Part shown: positions 1 through 5,825 of the stretch, in pieces
Layout of the letters: each line of letters opens with the position of its first letter
How positions within the stretch are numbered: position 1 is the stretch's first letter
Source: CAYXBG01 sp964463145
GTDB taxonomy: Bacteria; Acidobacteriota; UBA6911; RPQK01; CBDAPI01
Direction of reading: 5' to 3'
NCBI GenBank assembly: GCA_964463145.1
Contig: CAYXBG010000087.1
Coordinates: 1-6,990 of the forward strand
Length of the DNA stretch: 6,990 nucleotides
Made by a program: the position numbers and the translations under genes
The notes under the pieces: model-generated
Databases searched by the model: none
Told to the model about the DNA's origin: nothing
Seen by the model: the letters and a program-made list of their open reading frames with translations, nothing else

Positions 1-44
1 ATATTCACATGGGGTTTTGTGCGTTCAAATTTTGCCTTCGCCAT
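1..44 (-). CDS. tuf: Elongation factor Tu, N-terminal fragment (cut by window edge)
   Basis: EF-Tu is the GTPase that carries aminoacyl-tRNA to the ribosomal A site. Only the first 14 codons and part of the 15th are in the window. Read on the minus strand from the ATG at 44-42 they encode MAKAKFERTKPHVN, the near-invariant EF-Tu N-terminus that precedes the first GTPase motif. A good Shine-Dalgarno GGAG (complement of 52-55) lies 7 nt before the ATG. It sits 42 bp after the fusA stop, exactly where tuf is expected in an rpsL-rpsG-fusA-tuf operon. The gene continues beyond position 1. Identity is close to certain despite the short fragment, because sequence and context agree. Confidence 0.95.
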   Translation of the reverse strand, partial: MAKAKFERTKPHVN

Positions 45-86
45 AACCTTACTCCGTTAAAAAACAATCATTGTGAATTCAACCGA

Positions 87-2177
87 TTAAACCGCTAGCT
101 TCCCTTGACCTCTAGCTATGACTTCTTCGGCTACCTGCTTCGGCAGCTGATCATAATGGTCAAATTCCATACTGTAATTAGCACGCCCCTGGGTTAAAGA
201 GCGAACCGAGGTCGCATAGCCAAACATCTCCGAAAGAGGAACCATACAAACCACTACCCGGGCCGTACCCCTCGATTCCATTTCTCCAATGCGACCCCGC
301 CTACTACTGAGGTCACCTATAACGTCACCCATATATTCGTCAGGGACAACGACTTCTACTTTCATAATCGGTTCAAGCAATACGGGCTTCGCTTTGCGGA
401 CAGCCTCCTGGAAGGCCATCGAACCAGCAACCTTGAATGCCATTTCAGATGAATCGACGTCATGAAAGGAACCATCGTACAGTTCCACTCGCACATCCTG
501 CATCTCATAACCCGCAAGAAACCCGCCTTCCATGGCCTCACGAATTCCTTGCTGCACTGGCTTTATAAACTCTCTTGGTATTGCCCCACCAACAATTTGG
601 TTATCGAAATCAAGGCCCGTACCCGCCTCGGCTGGCTGGATACGAATCTTGACGTGACCATACTGTCCCCTTCCACCAGTCTGACGGACAAACCGACCTT
701 CTGCATCTGAGGACTCGCGGATAGTTTCGCGGTAGGCAACTTGGGGCTTACCTACAGTCGCTGCTACGTCAAACTCACGCAACAAACGATCAATAATGAT
801 TTCCAGATGCAATTCTCCCATCCCTGAGATTATCGTTTGACCTGTCTCCTCATCAGTATGCACTTTGAAGGTAGGGTCCTCTTGCATCAACTTCTGCATA
901 GAAAATCCTAGCTTGTCCTGATCAGCACGGGTTTTCGGCTCAATCGCCACAGCAATAACCGGATCTGGAAAATCCATCGCTTCCAGAGCGACCGGAGCAG
1001 CCGAATCACAAATAGTGTCCCCTGTGACTACGCGCTTGAGCCCGACTACGGCTGCAATGTCACCACTGCGCAGAACATCAATATCCTCTCTTTTGTTGGC
1101 ATGCATCTTAAGGAGGCGCCCAACTCGTTCTCGCTTGCCTTTGGCAGCGTTGAGAACATTGTCACCAGTCTTTACTACCCCACTGTAAACCCGAAGGAAG
1201 GCAAGCTGCCCTACAAAAGGATCGGTCATTATCTTAAAGATAAGACCGGCAAAAGGCTCATCATCATCGGCTGCACGCTGTGTCTCTTCTCCATTGTCAG
1301 GATGCAATCCATCAATGGGAGGCACATCCACAGGACTGGGCAGGTAAGCAACTATCGCATCCAATAAGGGCTGCACTCCTTTGTTTTTGAAGGCTGAGCC
1401 ACAGAAACAAGGAGTGAAATCTATTTGACACACACCTTTCCGAACCCCTTGAGCAAGCTCCTCTTCGCTGATCTCATCCCCAGATAGGTACTTTTCAAGG
1501 AGCTCATCGTCGCTTTCCACCACAAGCTCGACCATCTTTTCCCGCCATTCATTGGCTTGAGAAAGATATTCTTCCGGGATCGGCCGAGTTTCATATTCAG
1601 CACCCAGGCTATCAGCTTCATATACGAGAGCCTTCATCTTCACCAGATCAATAACACCTGCAAATTTATCTTCCGCCCCAATAGGAATCTGTAAAGGAAC
1701 AGGCTTAGCGTCAAGTCTACGCTCCATGGATTCCATAGAGCTAAAAAAGTCAGCTCCCGCGCGATCCATCTTATTCATAAACGCTATTCGTGGGACACTA
1801 TACTTGTCGGCCTGCCTCCATACCGTTTCAGACTGAGGCTCCACACCGGCTACGGAATCAAACACTGCAACCGCACCGTCTAAAACACGCAGTGAACGCT
1901 CTACTTCGGCCGTGAAATCTACATGACCCGGAGTATCAATAATATTTATCCGGGTGTCTCCCCAGGTGCATGTTGTAGCAGCAGAGGTAATAGTAATCCC
2001 GCGCTCTTGTTCCTGGGCCATCCAATCCATCGTGGCAGTACCGTCGTGCACCTCTCCCAACTTGTAGGTGATCCCCGTGTAAAAGAGGATCCTCTCGGTA
2101 CACGTAGTTTTACCCGCATCGATGTGCGCCATAATACCGATATTCCTGGTCTTACTAAGAGGAACGTTTCTAGACAC
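87..2177 (-). CDS. fusA: Elongation factor G (EF-G)
   Basis: EF-G is the translational GTPase that drives translocation of tRNA and mRNA on the ribosome and helps recycle ribosomes with RRF. The 696-residue product is full length for the family. The GTPase motifs are all present: P loop AHIDAGKTT (17-25), switch I RGITIT (59-64), DTPGH (81-85, with the catalytic His85), NKMD (135-138) and GSA (260-262). Domain II follows from about 305. Domain III contains SGMGELHLEI (451-460). Domain IV contains GGRGQYGHV (501-509). A domain V fold ends at ...GKLAV. The start is GTG (2177-2175) in the context SRNVPLSKTRNIGI, which matches the usual EF-G N-terminus. An in-frame TAA seven codons upstream of the GTG, with no start codon between, rules out a longer protein. 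The ribosome-binding site is weak (GGAAAA about 5 nt upstream), so translational coupling to rpsG or a structured leader may matter. It lies 98 bp after rpsG and 42 bp before tuf. No truncation or missing key residue is seen. Confidence 0.98.
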   Translation of the reverse strand: MSRNVPLSKTRNIGIMAHIDAGKTTCTERILFYTGITYKLGEVHDGTATMDWMAQEQERGITITSAATTCTWGDTRINIIDTPGHVDFTAEVERSLRVLDGAVAVFDSVAGVEPQSETVWRQADKYSVPRIAFMNKMDRAGADFFSSMESMERRLDAKPVPLQIPIGAEDKFAGVIDLVKMKALVYEADSLGAEYETRPIPEEYLSQANEWREKMVELVVESDDELLEKYLSGDEISEEELAQGVRKGVCQIDFTPCFCGSAFKNKGVQPLLDAIVAYLPSPVDVPPIDGLHPDNGEETQRAADDDEPFAGLIFKIMTDPFVGQLAFLRVYSGVVKTGDNVLNAAKGKRERVGRLLKMHANKREDIDVLRSGDIAAVVGLKRVVTGDTICDSAAPVALEAMDFPDPVIAVAIEPKTRADQDKLGFSMQKLMQEDPTFKVHTDEETGQTIISGMGELHLEIIIDRLLREFDVAATVGKPQVAYRETIRESSDAEGRFVRQTGGRGQYGHVKIRIQPAEAGTGLDFDNQIVGGAIPREFIKPVQQGIREAMEGGFLAGYEMQDVRVELYDGSFHDVDSSEMAFKVAGSMAFQEAVRKAKPVLLEPIMKVEVVVPDEYMGDVIGDLSSRRGRIGEMESRGTARVVVCMVPLSEMFGYATSVRSLTQGRANYSMEFDHYDQLPKQVAEEVIARGQGKLAV

Positions 2178-2232
2178 TTGTATTTTCCAGTTCTTTTAAC
2201 GGAAACGATTTCGATATCTCTATCTCTATTGC

Positions 2233-2267
2233 GCTGCGGAGTCTCTCGCAAGATCGCCTCCAGCAGC
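2233..2267 (-). other. Bulged hairpin in the rpsG-fusA intercistronic gap
   Basis: On the minus strand GCTGC-T-GGAG (complement of 2267-2258) pairs with CTCC-GCAGC (complement of 2241-2233). This gives nine base pairs with one bulged T and a 16-nt loop, starting 8 nt after the rpsG stop codon. No T tract follows, so it is not an intrinsic terminator. It could protect the upstream message, act as a processing site, or modulate ribosome movement into fusA, whose own ribosome-binding site is weak. The function is inference; the pairing is read directly from the sequence, and a chance helix of this size is possible. Confidence 0.35.
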
Positions 2268-2275
2268 AGAATTAA

Positions 2276-2746
2276 TTACCAGCGATAATGAGCAAAAGCC
2301 TTATTTGCCTCTGCCATCCGATGCACCTCATCCTTTTTTTTAACTGCCCCACCGCGGTGGTTCGCAGCATCCATCATTTCTCCAGACAAACGTTCGATCA
2401 TTGTACGCTCGTGTCGATCACGGGCATACGACACCAGCCAACGAATACCCAGGGATGTCCGTCTACGACCAGTAACCTCAATAGGAACCTGATACGTTGA
2501 CCCGCCAACACGACGGGATTTTGTTTCGACCATAGGCTTGGCATTTTCCAGGGCCTGCCTGAAAACTTTCACAGGATCATCCCCCGTCCGATCCCGAATA
2601 ATCTCCATTGCCTGATAAAAGATCCTCTCTGCAACCATCTTCTTGCCGCCAACCATTATCTTGTTGATGAATCTGGTTACCAGTTCACTGCCATACACTG
2701 GATCCTTCGGAATCTTACGCTTAGAAACTTCTCTACGCCTTGGCAT
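2276..2746 (-). CDS. rpsG: 30S ribosomal protein S7
   Basis: S7 is the primary 16S rRNA-binding protein that nucleates assembly of the 30S head and lines the exit-site tRNA path. The product is 156 residues, the usual bacterial length. It starts MPRRREVSKRKI, contains the conserved GGSTYQVPIEV (81-91) just before the basic RRR/GIRWL segment, and ends AEANKAFAHYRW. The ATG at 2746-2744 is chosen because it restores the family N-terminus and has GGAG (complement of 2755-2758) 8 nt upstream. The frame stays open upstream to 2905, but that would overlap the end of rpsL and encode unrelated residues, so the longer form is rejected. S7 is the known translational autoregulator of the str operon in E. 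coli, where it binds the rpsL-rpsG gap. A strong inverted repeat occupies the same gap here. Confidence 0.98.
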   Translation of the reverse strand: MPRRREVSKRKIPKDPVYGSELVTRFINKIMVGGKKMVAERIFYQAMEIIRDRTGDDPVKVFRQALENAKPMVETKSRRVGGSTYQVPIEVTGRRRTSLGIRWLVSYARDRHERTMIERLSGEMMDAANHRGGAVKKKDEVHRMAEANKAFAHYRW

Positions 2747-2765
2747 GACTTGTACTCCAAAACAA

Positions 2766-2798
2766 AACAAGCTGCATATCCAACGTATGCAGCTTGTT
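2766..2798 (-). promoter_or_regulatory. Perfect 13-bp inverted repeat between rpsL and rpsG (candidate S7 site or attenuator)
   Basis: The arms AACAAGCTGCATA (2766-2778) and TATGCAGCTTGTT (2786-2798) are exact reverse complements separated by 7 nt. Transcribed on the minus strand, the hairpin is followed by TTGTTTTGGAG, so a T-rich tail runs straight into the rpsG Shine-Dalgarno, 7 nt from the stem base. Two roles are plausible. It may be a partial intrinsic terminator that sets the ratio of rpsL to downstream genes. It may instead be part of the S7 feedback site, since in E. coli S7 binds this intercistronic region to repress rpsG. The T tail is interrupted by G, which argues for leaky rather than full termination. 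The pairing is certain; the role is inferred. Confidence 0.65.
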
Positions 2799-2816
2799 AC
2801 ACGAATCTCTTCTCGA

Positions 2817-3191
2817 CTACCCCTTAGGTCTCTTAGTACCGTACTTGGAACGCCTCTGCTTGCGACTATCCACACCGACAGTATCCAAGGTTCCTCTAAT
2901 GACATGATACCTGACTCCGGGTAGATCCTTCACTCTTCCCCCGCGAATCAGTACTATTGAGTGCTCCTGCAAATTGTGTCCAATACCGGGGATATAAGTT
3001 GTTACTTCCACCCCATTGGTCAACCGAACCCTAGCCACCTTACGCAGAGCGGAGTTCGGCTTTTTGGGGGTCTGCGTATAGACACGCACGCAAACTCCTC
3101 TCTTTTGAGGACACCCCTGCAAGGCCGGACTCTTGGTCTTTGCCTGTGCTCGCTTTCGCCCCTTGCGGACGAGTTGATTAAAGGTTGGCAC
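2817..3191 (-). CDS. rpsL: 30S ribosomal protein S12
   Basis: S12 sits at the 30S/50S interface next to the decoding centre and helps set translational accuracy. The 124-residue protein is full length, with the family signature: an N-terminus close to MPTINQLVRKGR, CPQKRGVC (27-34), TPKKPNSALRK (41-51), GHNLQEHS (71-78) and RGGRVKDLPGVRYH (83-96). Lys43 and Lys88, the positions where streptomycin-resistance changes usually occur, are both the wild-type lysine. Asp89, the residue methylthiolated by RimO in other bacteria, is also present. The start is GTG (3191-3189), with GGAG (complement of 3201-3204) 9 nt upstream. The stop is TAG. It is the first gene of the str operon, followed by rpsG after 70 bp. 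Candidate promoters and a hairpin/T-tract lie in the 100 or so bases upstream. Confidence 0.98.
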   Translation of the reverse strand: MPTFNQLVRKGRKRAQAKTKSPALQGCPQKRGVCVRVYTQTPKKPNSALRKVARVRLTNGVEVTTYIPGIGHNLQEHSIVLIRGGRVKDLPGVRYHVIRGTLDTVGVDSRKQRRSKYGTKRPKG

Positions 3192-3215
3192 TCTCTTGGT
3201 CTCCAGAACCGGTTT

Positions 3216-3244
3216 AAAAATAAAAAAAAAGATGCCGAAGCATC
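3216..3244 (-). terminator. Intrinsic-terminator-like hairpin in the rpsL leader (candidate attenuator)
   Basis: On the minus strand GATGC-TTCG-GCATC (complement of 3244-3231) forms a 5-bp stem closed by a C(UUCG)G tetraloop, an exceptionally stable cap. It is followed at once by nine T, one A and five more T (3230-3216). This is the layout of a Rho-independent terminator, with a short stem. It lies 25 bp before the rpsL start and downstream of the candidate promoter at 3285-3314. No gene lies upstream on this strand for it to terminate, so premature termination (attenuation) of the str operon is the likeliest use. Strength is uncertain because the stem has only five pairs. Confidence 0.5.
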
Positions 3245-3270
3245 ATCAAAATGGCAGACTTCGTTGTCAA
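3242..3270 (-). promoter_or_regulatory. Candidate sigma70-type promoter P2 for the str operon
   Basis: A perfect -35 TTGACA (complement of 3270-3265) and a -10 GATGAT (complement of 3247-3242, 4 of 6 matches) are separated by 17 bp. The predicted start, near 3235, falls inside the leader hairpin, so a P2 transcript would lack the hairpin's 5' arm. Consensus matching only; the -10 is mediocre. Confidence 0.35.
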
Positions 3271-3284
3271 ATACCGAGCTGCAA

Positions 3285-3314
3285 ATCTTAAGCGCGCACG
3301 AAGCCCTGTGTCAA
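3285..3314 (-). promoter_or_regulatory. Candidate sigma70-type promoter P1 for the str operon
   Basis: A perfect -35 TTGACA (complement of 3314-3309) and a -10 TAAGAT (complement of 3290-3285, 4 of 6) are separated by 18 bp. The predicted start, near 3278, gives a leader of about 87 nt that includes the UUCG hairpin and T tract. This is the best -35/-10 pair upstream of rpsL for a transcript that would carry the complete leader. Confidence 0.5.
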
Positions 3315-3340
3315 GGTAAAGTACTGGCTTGAAGAAAGTA

Positions 3341-3369
3341 ATTTTAGCACTCTGACAGGGGCCTTGAAA
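3341..3369 (-). promoter_or_regulatory. Weak candidate extended -10 promoter P0 for the str operon
   Basis: On the minus strand TGC-TAAAAT (complement of 3349-3341) matches an extended -10 (TGn plus 5 of 6). A poor -35, TTTCAA (complement of 3369-3364), lies 17 bp upstream. It overlaps the 8-6-8 dyad at 3363-3384 and the opposing waaA promoter candidate. Listed as a lower-confidence alternative or additional start. Confidence 0.25.
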
Positions 3370-3380
3370 ACACCTATTTT
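3352..3380 (+). promoter_or_regulatory. Candidate promoter for the waaA-lpxK-waaF operon
   Basis: CTGACA (3352-3357, 5 of 6 to TTGACA) and TATTTT (3375-3380, 4 of 6) are spaced 17 bp apart. The predicted start, near 3387, lies 36 nt before the GTG at 3423 and 63 nt before the ATG at 3450. The -10 is part of the right half of a dyad (3363-3384), so a repressor or activator bound there would affect this promoter directly. Confidence 0.4.
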
Positions 3381-3384
3381 CAAG
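3363..3384. repeat. 8-6-8 inverted repeat (possible operator) in the divergent promoter region
   Basis: CTTGAAAA (3363-3370) and TTTTCAAG (3377-3384) are perfect reverse complements around the 6-nt spacer CACCTA. The size and symmetry fit a dimeric DNA-binding protein. It overlaps the -10 of the candidate waaA promoter and the weak P0 promoter toward rpsL. No T tract follows on either strand, so it is not a terminator. Regulator unknown. Confidence 0.4.
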
Positions 3385-3422
3385 ACGTTATTGCCACCTT
3401 AGGCTACCAGGGTATAGGATGA

Positions 3423-4784
3423 GTGCTCATTCCCTTTCGTTTCAAAAGAATGGCTCTTCTGGCACGCTTTCTTTACCCCCCAATCTACTCGCTACTGATG
3501 TTAGCCTATGCACCCCTATATATTTACCGGGTTCTGTTACGCCGAAAGGGCCATCTCAGCTCGTTCTTTGACCGCCTGGGGAAACTACCTTTACCCTTAT
3601 TAAACACCTCTGAACGGGAGGGTCCTAGAATCTGGCTGCATGCTGCTTCAGTCGGCGAAGTGACGTCTATTCGTGCTCTGGTCAACCAATTATTTGAGCG
3701 ACCAGCAAAGATTTTCATCTCAACTACAACTGAGACAGGTCAACAAGTCGCAAAAGATTTATACGGGAAACAGGCCACAGTTTTCTTTTTCCCCTTGGAC
3801 TGGAAATGGGTCTACCGACGCTATCTAAGGGTAATCTCTCCAGATCTCGTTGTACTCACCGAGACGGAATTATGGCCTTCCTTTATCACTTCTTTAACGG
3901 AACACAACATCCCTTTAGCTCTGATCAATGGGCGCATCTCGGATCGCTCCCTAGGTCGTTATCGTCGGATAAGATTTTTCCTTAGGCCTCTCCTCCAAAC
4001 ATTTTGCGCACTTGGGATGCAAAGCCAAGAAGACAAAAATCGCATCCGGCAAATGGGGGCCCCTGAAAAGAAAACCCACGCAATAGGGAATCTTAAATTT
4101 GACTATAGTCTCCCCCTCAACACAGAGGCCGAACGTCTGGTCGATACCCTCGGCACAATCTTTCGTAAGGACAAGGGAGACCTAGTTTGGGTTGCAGGTA
4201 GCACACGTGAAGGTGAAGAAAAAATCCTGGCTCCGATATTTCTTGCATTGCGTGAGAGGTTTGGCAACCTTCGCTGGCTCATTGCTCCTCGGCATATTGA
4301 ACGCTCCAATGAAGTTGTCAAAATACTCAAACACCATGGGATTTCATCGCGACTGCGGTCTCAAATAGGGGAATACGATAGTAGTGACCCTCCCGAAACT
4401 ATCGTTCTCGACTCCATTGGAGAACTAGCATATACATTTCGAATTGCAGATGTCGTCTTCATGGGCGGGAGTCTGGTACCTTGGGGAGGCCACAATGTCA
4501 TTGAAGCGGCCTACTTCAGTAAAGCCATTTTATTCGGGCCACACATGCATAATTTCAGAGAAATCAAGGATCTCTTCCTGAACGCTTCCTCTGCGCTTCA
4601 AGCTGCATCCCCCAAAGAACTGGAGGAGCTGTTATTTGAACTACTAGAAAACCCCGAAAATCGAATCCTTTTGGGCCATAATGCCCACGCCGTTCTAAAA
4701 AGGAACCAAGGAGCGTTGCAACAGACACTGGATCTCATCGACAGGTGCCTAACTTGTGCCAGAAAGATGCCTACGTCACCATGA
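3423..4784 (+). CDS. waaA: 3-deoxy-D-manno-octulosonic acid (Kdo) transferase
   Basis: WaaA (KdtA) transfers Kdo from CMP-Kdo to lipid IVA at the cytoplasmic face of the inner membrane, the first step of LPS core assembly. The 453-residue frame has a hydrophobic N-terminal anchor (about 11-38) with basic residues after it. The GT30-type N-domain carries HAASVGE (73-79, with the expected catalytic Glu79) and ETELWP (147-152). GNLKFD (222-227) follows. The C-domain has STREGEE (260-266), PRH (289-291), GGSLVPWGGHN (348-358) with Glu361, and a terminal NQGAL (428-432). The start is unsettled. GTG at 3423 gives the full frame but its AGGA is only 3 nt away. ATG at 3450 (444 residues, MALLARFLYPP) fits the family's membrane-anchor start but has only AAAAGA abutting it. 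The stop overlaps the lpxK start as ATGA. Whether one or two Kdo residues are added cannot be read from the sequence. Confidence 0.95.
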   Translation: MLIPFRFKRMALLARFLYPPIYSLLMLAYAPLYIYRVLLRRKGHLSSFFDRLGKLPLPLLNTSEREGPRIWLHAASVGEVTSIRALVNQLFERPAKIFISTTTETGQQVAKDLYGKQATVFFFPLDWKWVYRRYLRVISPDLVVLTETELWPSFITSLTEHNIPLALINGRISDRSLGRYRRIRFFLRPLLQTFCALGMQSQEDKNRIRQMGAPEKKTHAIGNLKFDYSLPLNTEAERLVDTLGTIFRKDKGDLVWVAGSTREGEEKILAPIFLALRERFGNLRWLIAPRHIERSNEVVKILKHHGISSRLRSQIGEYDSSDPPETIVLDSIGELAYTFRIADVVFMGGSLVPWGGHNVIEAAYFSKAILFGPHMHNFREIKDLFLNASSALQAASPKELEELLFELLENPENRILLGHNAHAVLKRNQGALQQTLDLIDRCLTCARKMPTSP

Positions 4785-5818
4785 AATATCTGTTGTCGCG
4801 CCTATATGAGCTAGCGGTCCGAGTCCGATTGTTTCTATTCAAGATAGGTTGGCTACAACAACACCAGTTGTCCTGTTCCGTTATTAGTGTCGGTAATTTG
4901 ACTCTAGGAGGGACTGGTAAAACACCCTTCGTCGCCTACCTAGCCAAAGTTCTACTCCAACTGGGCTACAAGCCCAGCATAATCAGTCGCGGATACAAAG
5001 GAACAATGGAGAAAAAGGGCGGCCTAGTCTCCGATGGAATCATGATGTTGGTTGATGCCGAATCCTGCGGTGATGAACCTTATATGTTGGCTCAAGCTCT
5101 AGAGGGAGTCCCTATAGCTGTCGATCGAGACAGGTTCGCAGCTGGGAAGCTCCTGGAAAAGAAATTTGGTGACCTTGTCCATATTTTGGATGATGGATTC
5201 CAGCATTTACGGTTGCGCCGCAATCTAAATATACTACTCATAGATGGGTCTGACCCTTTCGGAAACGGCCATCTCATCCCCAAAGGAAAACTACGGGAGC
5301 CTTTCTCGGCTATTGCAAGAGCTGATTTGGTCATAATCACCCGGGGACACCTCACCACAGATGGAGATGCTATCGAGAGACAAGTGCGTAAACACCACCC
5401 CTCGGTATCTATCGCTTACTTCTATCACGACGCCGTCGACGTCCGTGATTTAGCCAGTCAGGAGAGCCTATCCCTGAGAACTTTTGCTAACAGTCGTGTC
5501 GTGGTACTAGCTGGCATCGGTAACCCAGCTGTCTTTCTGCGAGATCTGGCTCATTACCAAATCAAGGTAGTTGATCATTTTTTCTTTAGGGACCATCACA
5601 AATTCACTCAACAGGAGTTGGACATGGTCCTTACCAGGAGTCGTCAACTAGCCGCTCAATGCATTCTAACTACTGAAAAAGACGCCGTCCGCCTCAAGAA
5701 ACTGTCCTTCCTTAAAGGAGAAATTTCGGTTTTCGAAATTGAAGTGCGCCCAGAAAATACTGAGGGATATCTCGACGTTTGGCGGAAAGAGATGGAGAAT
5801 CTTCCAGCCCCCCATTGA
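4781..5818 (+). CDS. lpxK: Tetraacyldisaccharide 4'-kinase (lipid A 4'-kinase)
   Basis: LpxK phosphorylates the 4' position of the tetraacyl disaccharide 1-phosphate to form lipid IVA, the acceptor used by the WaaA encoded just upstream. The 345-residue protein has an N-terminal amphipathic/hydrophobic segment (about 1-28) for membrane association. The P loop lies in GNLTLGGTGKTP (38-49). SRGY (69-72) and GDEP (97-100) follow, then the Walker B-like DDGFQHLRLRRN (137-148) and FGNGHLIPKGKLREP (about 160-174). The C-terminal lobe has AGIGNP (244-249), FRDHHKF (269-275) and TTEKDAVRL (297-305), all typical of LpxK. The ATG at 4781 is preferred over an in-frame GTG at 4745: its ATGA overlaps the waaA stop, a common translational-coupling arrangement, and MKYLLSRLYEL resembles LpxK N-termini. 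The stop lies 7 bp before waaF. Confidence 0.96.
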   Translation: MKYLLSRLYELAVRVRLFLFKIGWLQQHQLSCSVISVGNLTLGGTGKTPFVAYLAKVLLQLGYKPSIISRGYKGTMEKKGGLVSDGIMMLVDAESCGDEPYMLAQALEGVPIAVDRDRFAAGKLLEKKFGDLVHILDDGFQHLRLRRNLNILLIDGSDPFGNGHLIPKGKLREPFSAIARADLVIITRGHLTTDGDAIERQVRKHHPSVSIAYFYHDAVDVRDLASQESLSLRTFANSRVVVLAGIGNPAVFLRDLAHYQIKVVDHFFFRDHHKFTQQELDMVLTRSRQLAAQCILTTEKDAVRLKKLSFLKGEISVFEIEVRPENTEGYLDVWRKEMENLPAPH

Positions 5819-5825
5819 ATAGATC

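Noticed and set aside
1923..2288. 121-codon plus-strand frame opposite the start of fusA
   Set aside because: It is antisense to the strongly conserved EF-G GTPase domain and shows no recognisable motif; a shadow of the real gene.
2747..2905. Upstream extension of the rpsG frame to 2905 (209 residues)
   Set aside because: It overlaps the 3' end of rpsL in another frame and encodes residues unlike S7. The ATG at 2746 gives the exact family length and has a well-placed GGAG.
3036..3065. Streptomycin-resistance change in S12
   Set aside because: The TPKKPNSALRK segment and Lys88 both carry wild-type lysines, so no classical resistance substitution is seen.
2961..3332. 123-codon plus-strand frame across rpsL and its leader
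   Set aside because: It is antisense to S12 and continues through the promoter/attenuator region, with no family resemblance.
3398..3419. TTGCCA / TATAGG as a waaA promoter (around 3392-3419)
   Set aside because: The spacing is 16 bp and the predicted start would fall at or past the GTG codon. CTGACA/TATTTT further upstream leaves a sensible leader, so this is less likely.
3419..3580. Out-of-frame ATG at 3419 just before waaA
   Set aside because: The frame ends after roughly 50 codons inside waaA and encodes nothing recognisable.
4745..4780. In-frame GTG start for lpxK 12 codons upstream
   Set aside because: It would lie inside waaA with no clear ribosome-binding site. The ATGA overlap at 4781 gives a normal LpxK N-terminus.
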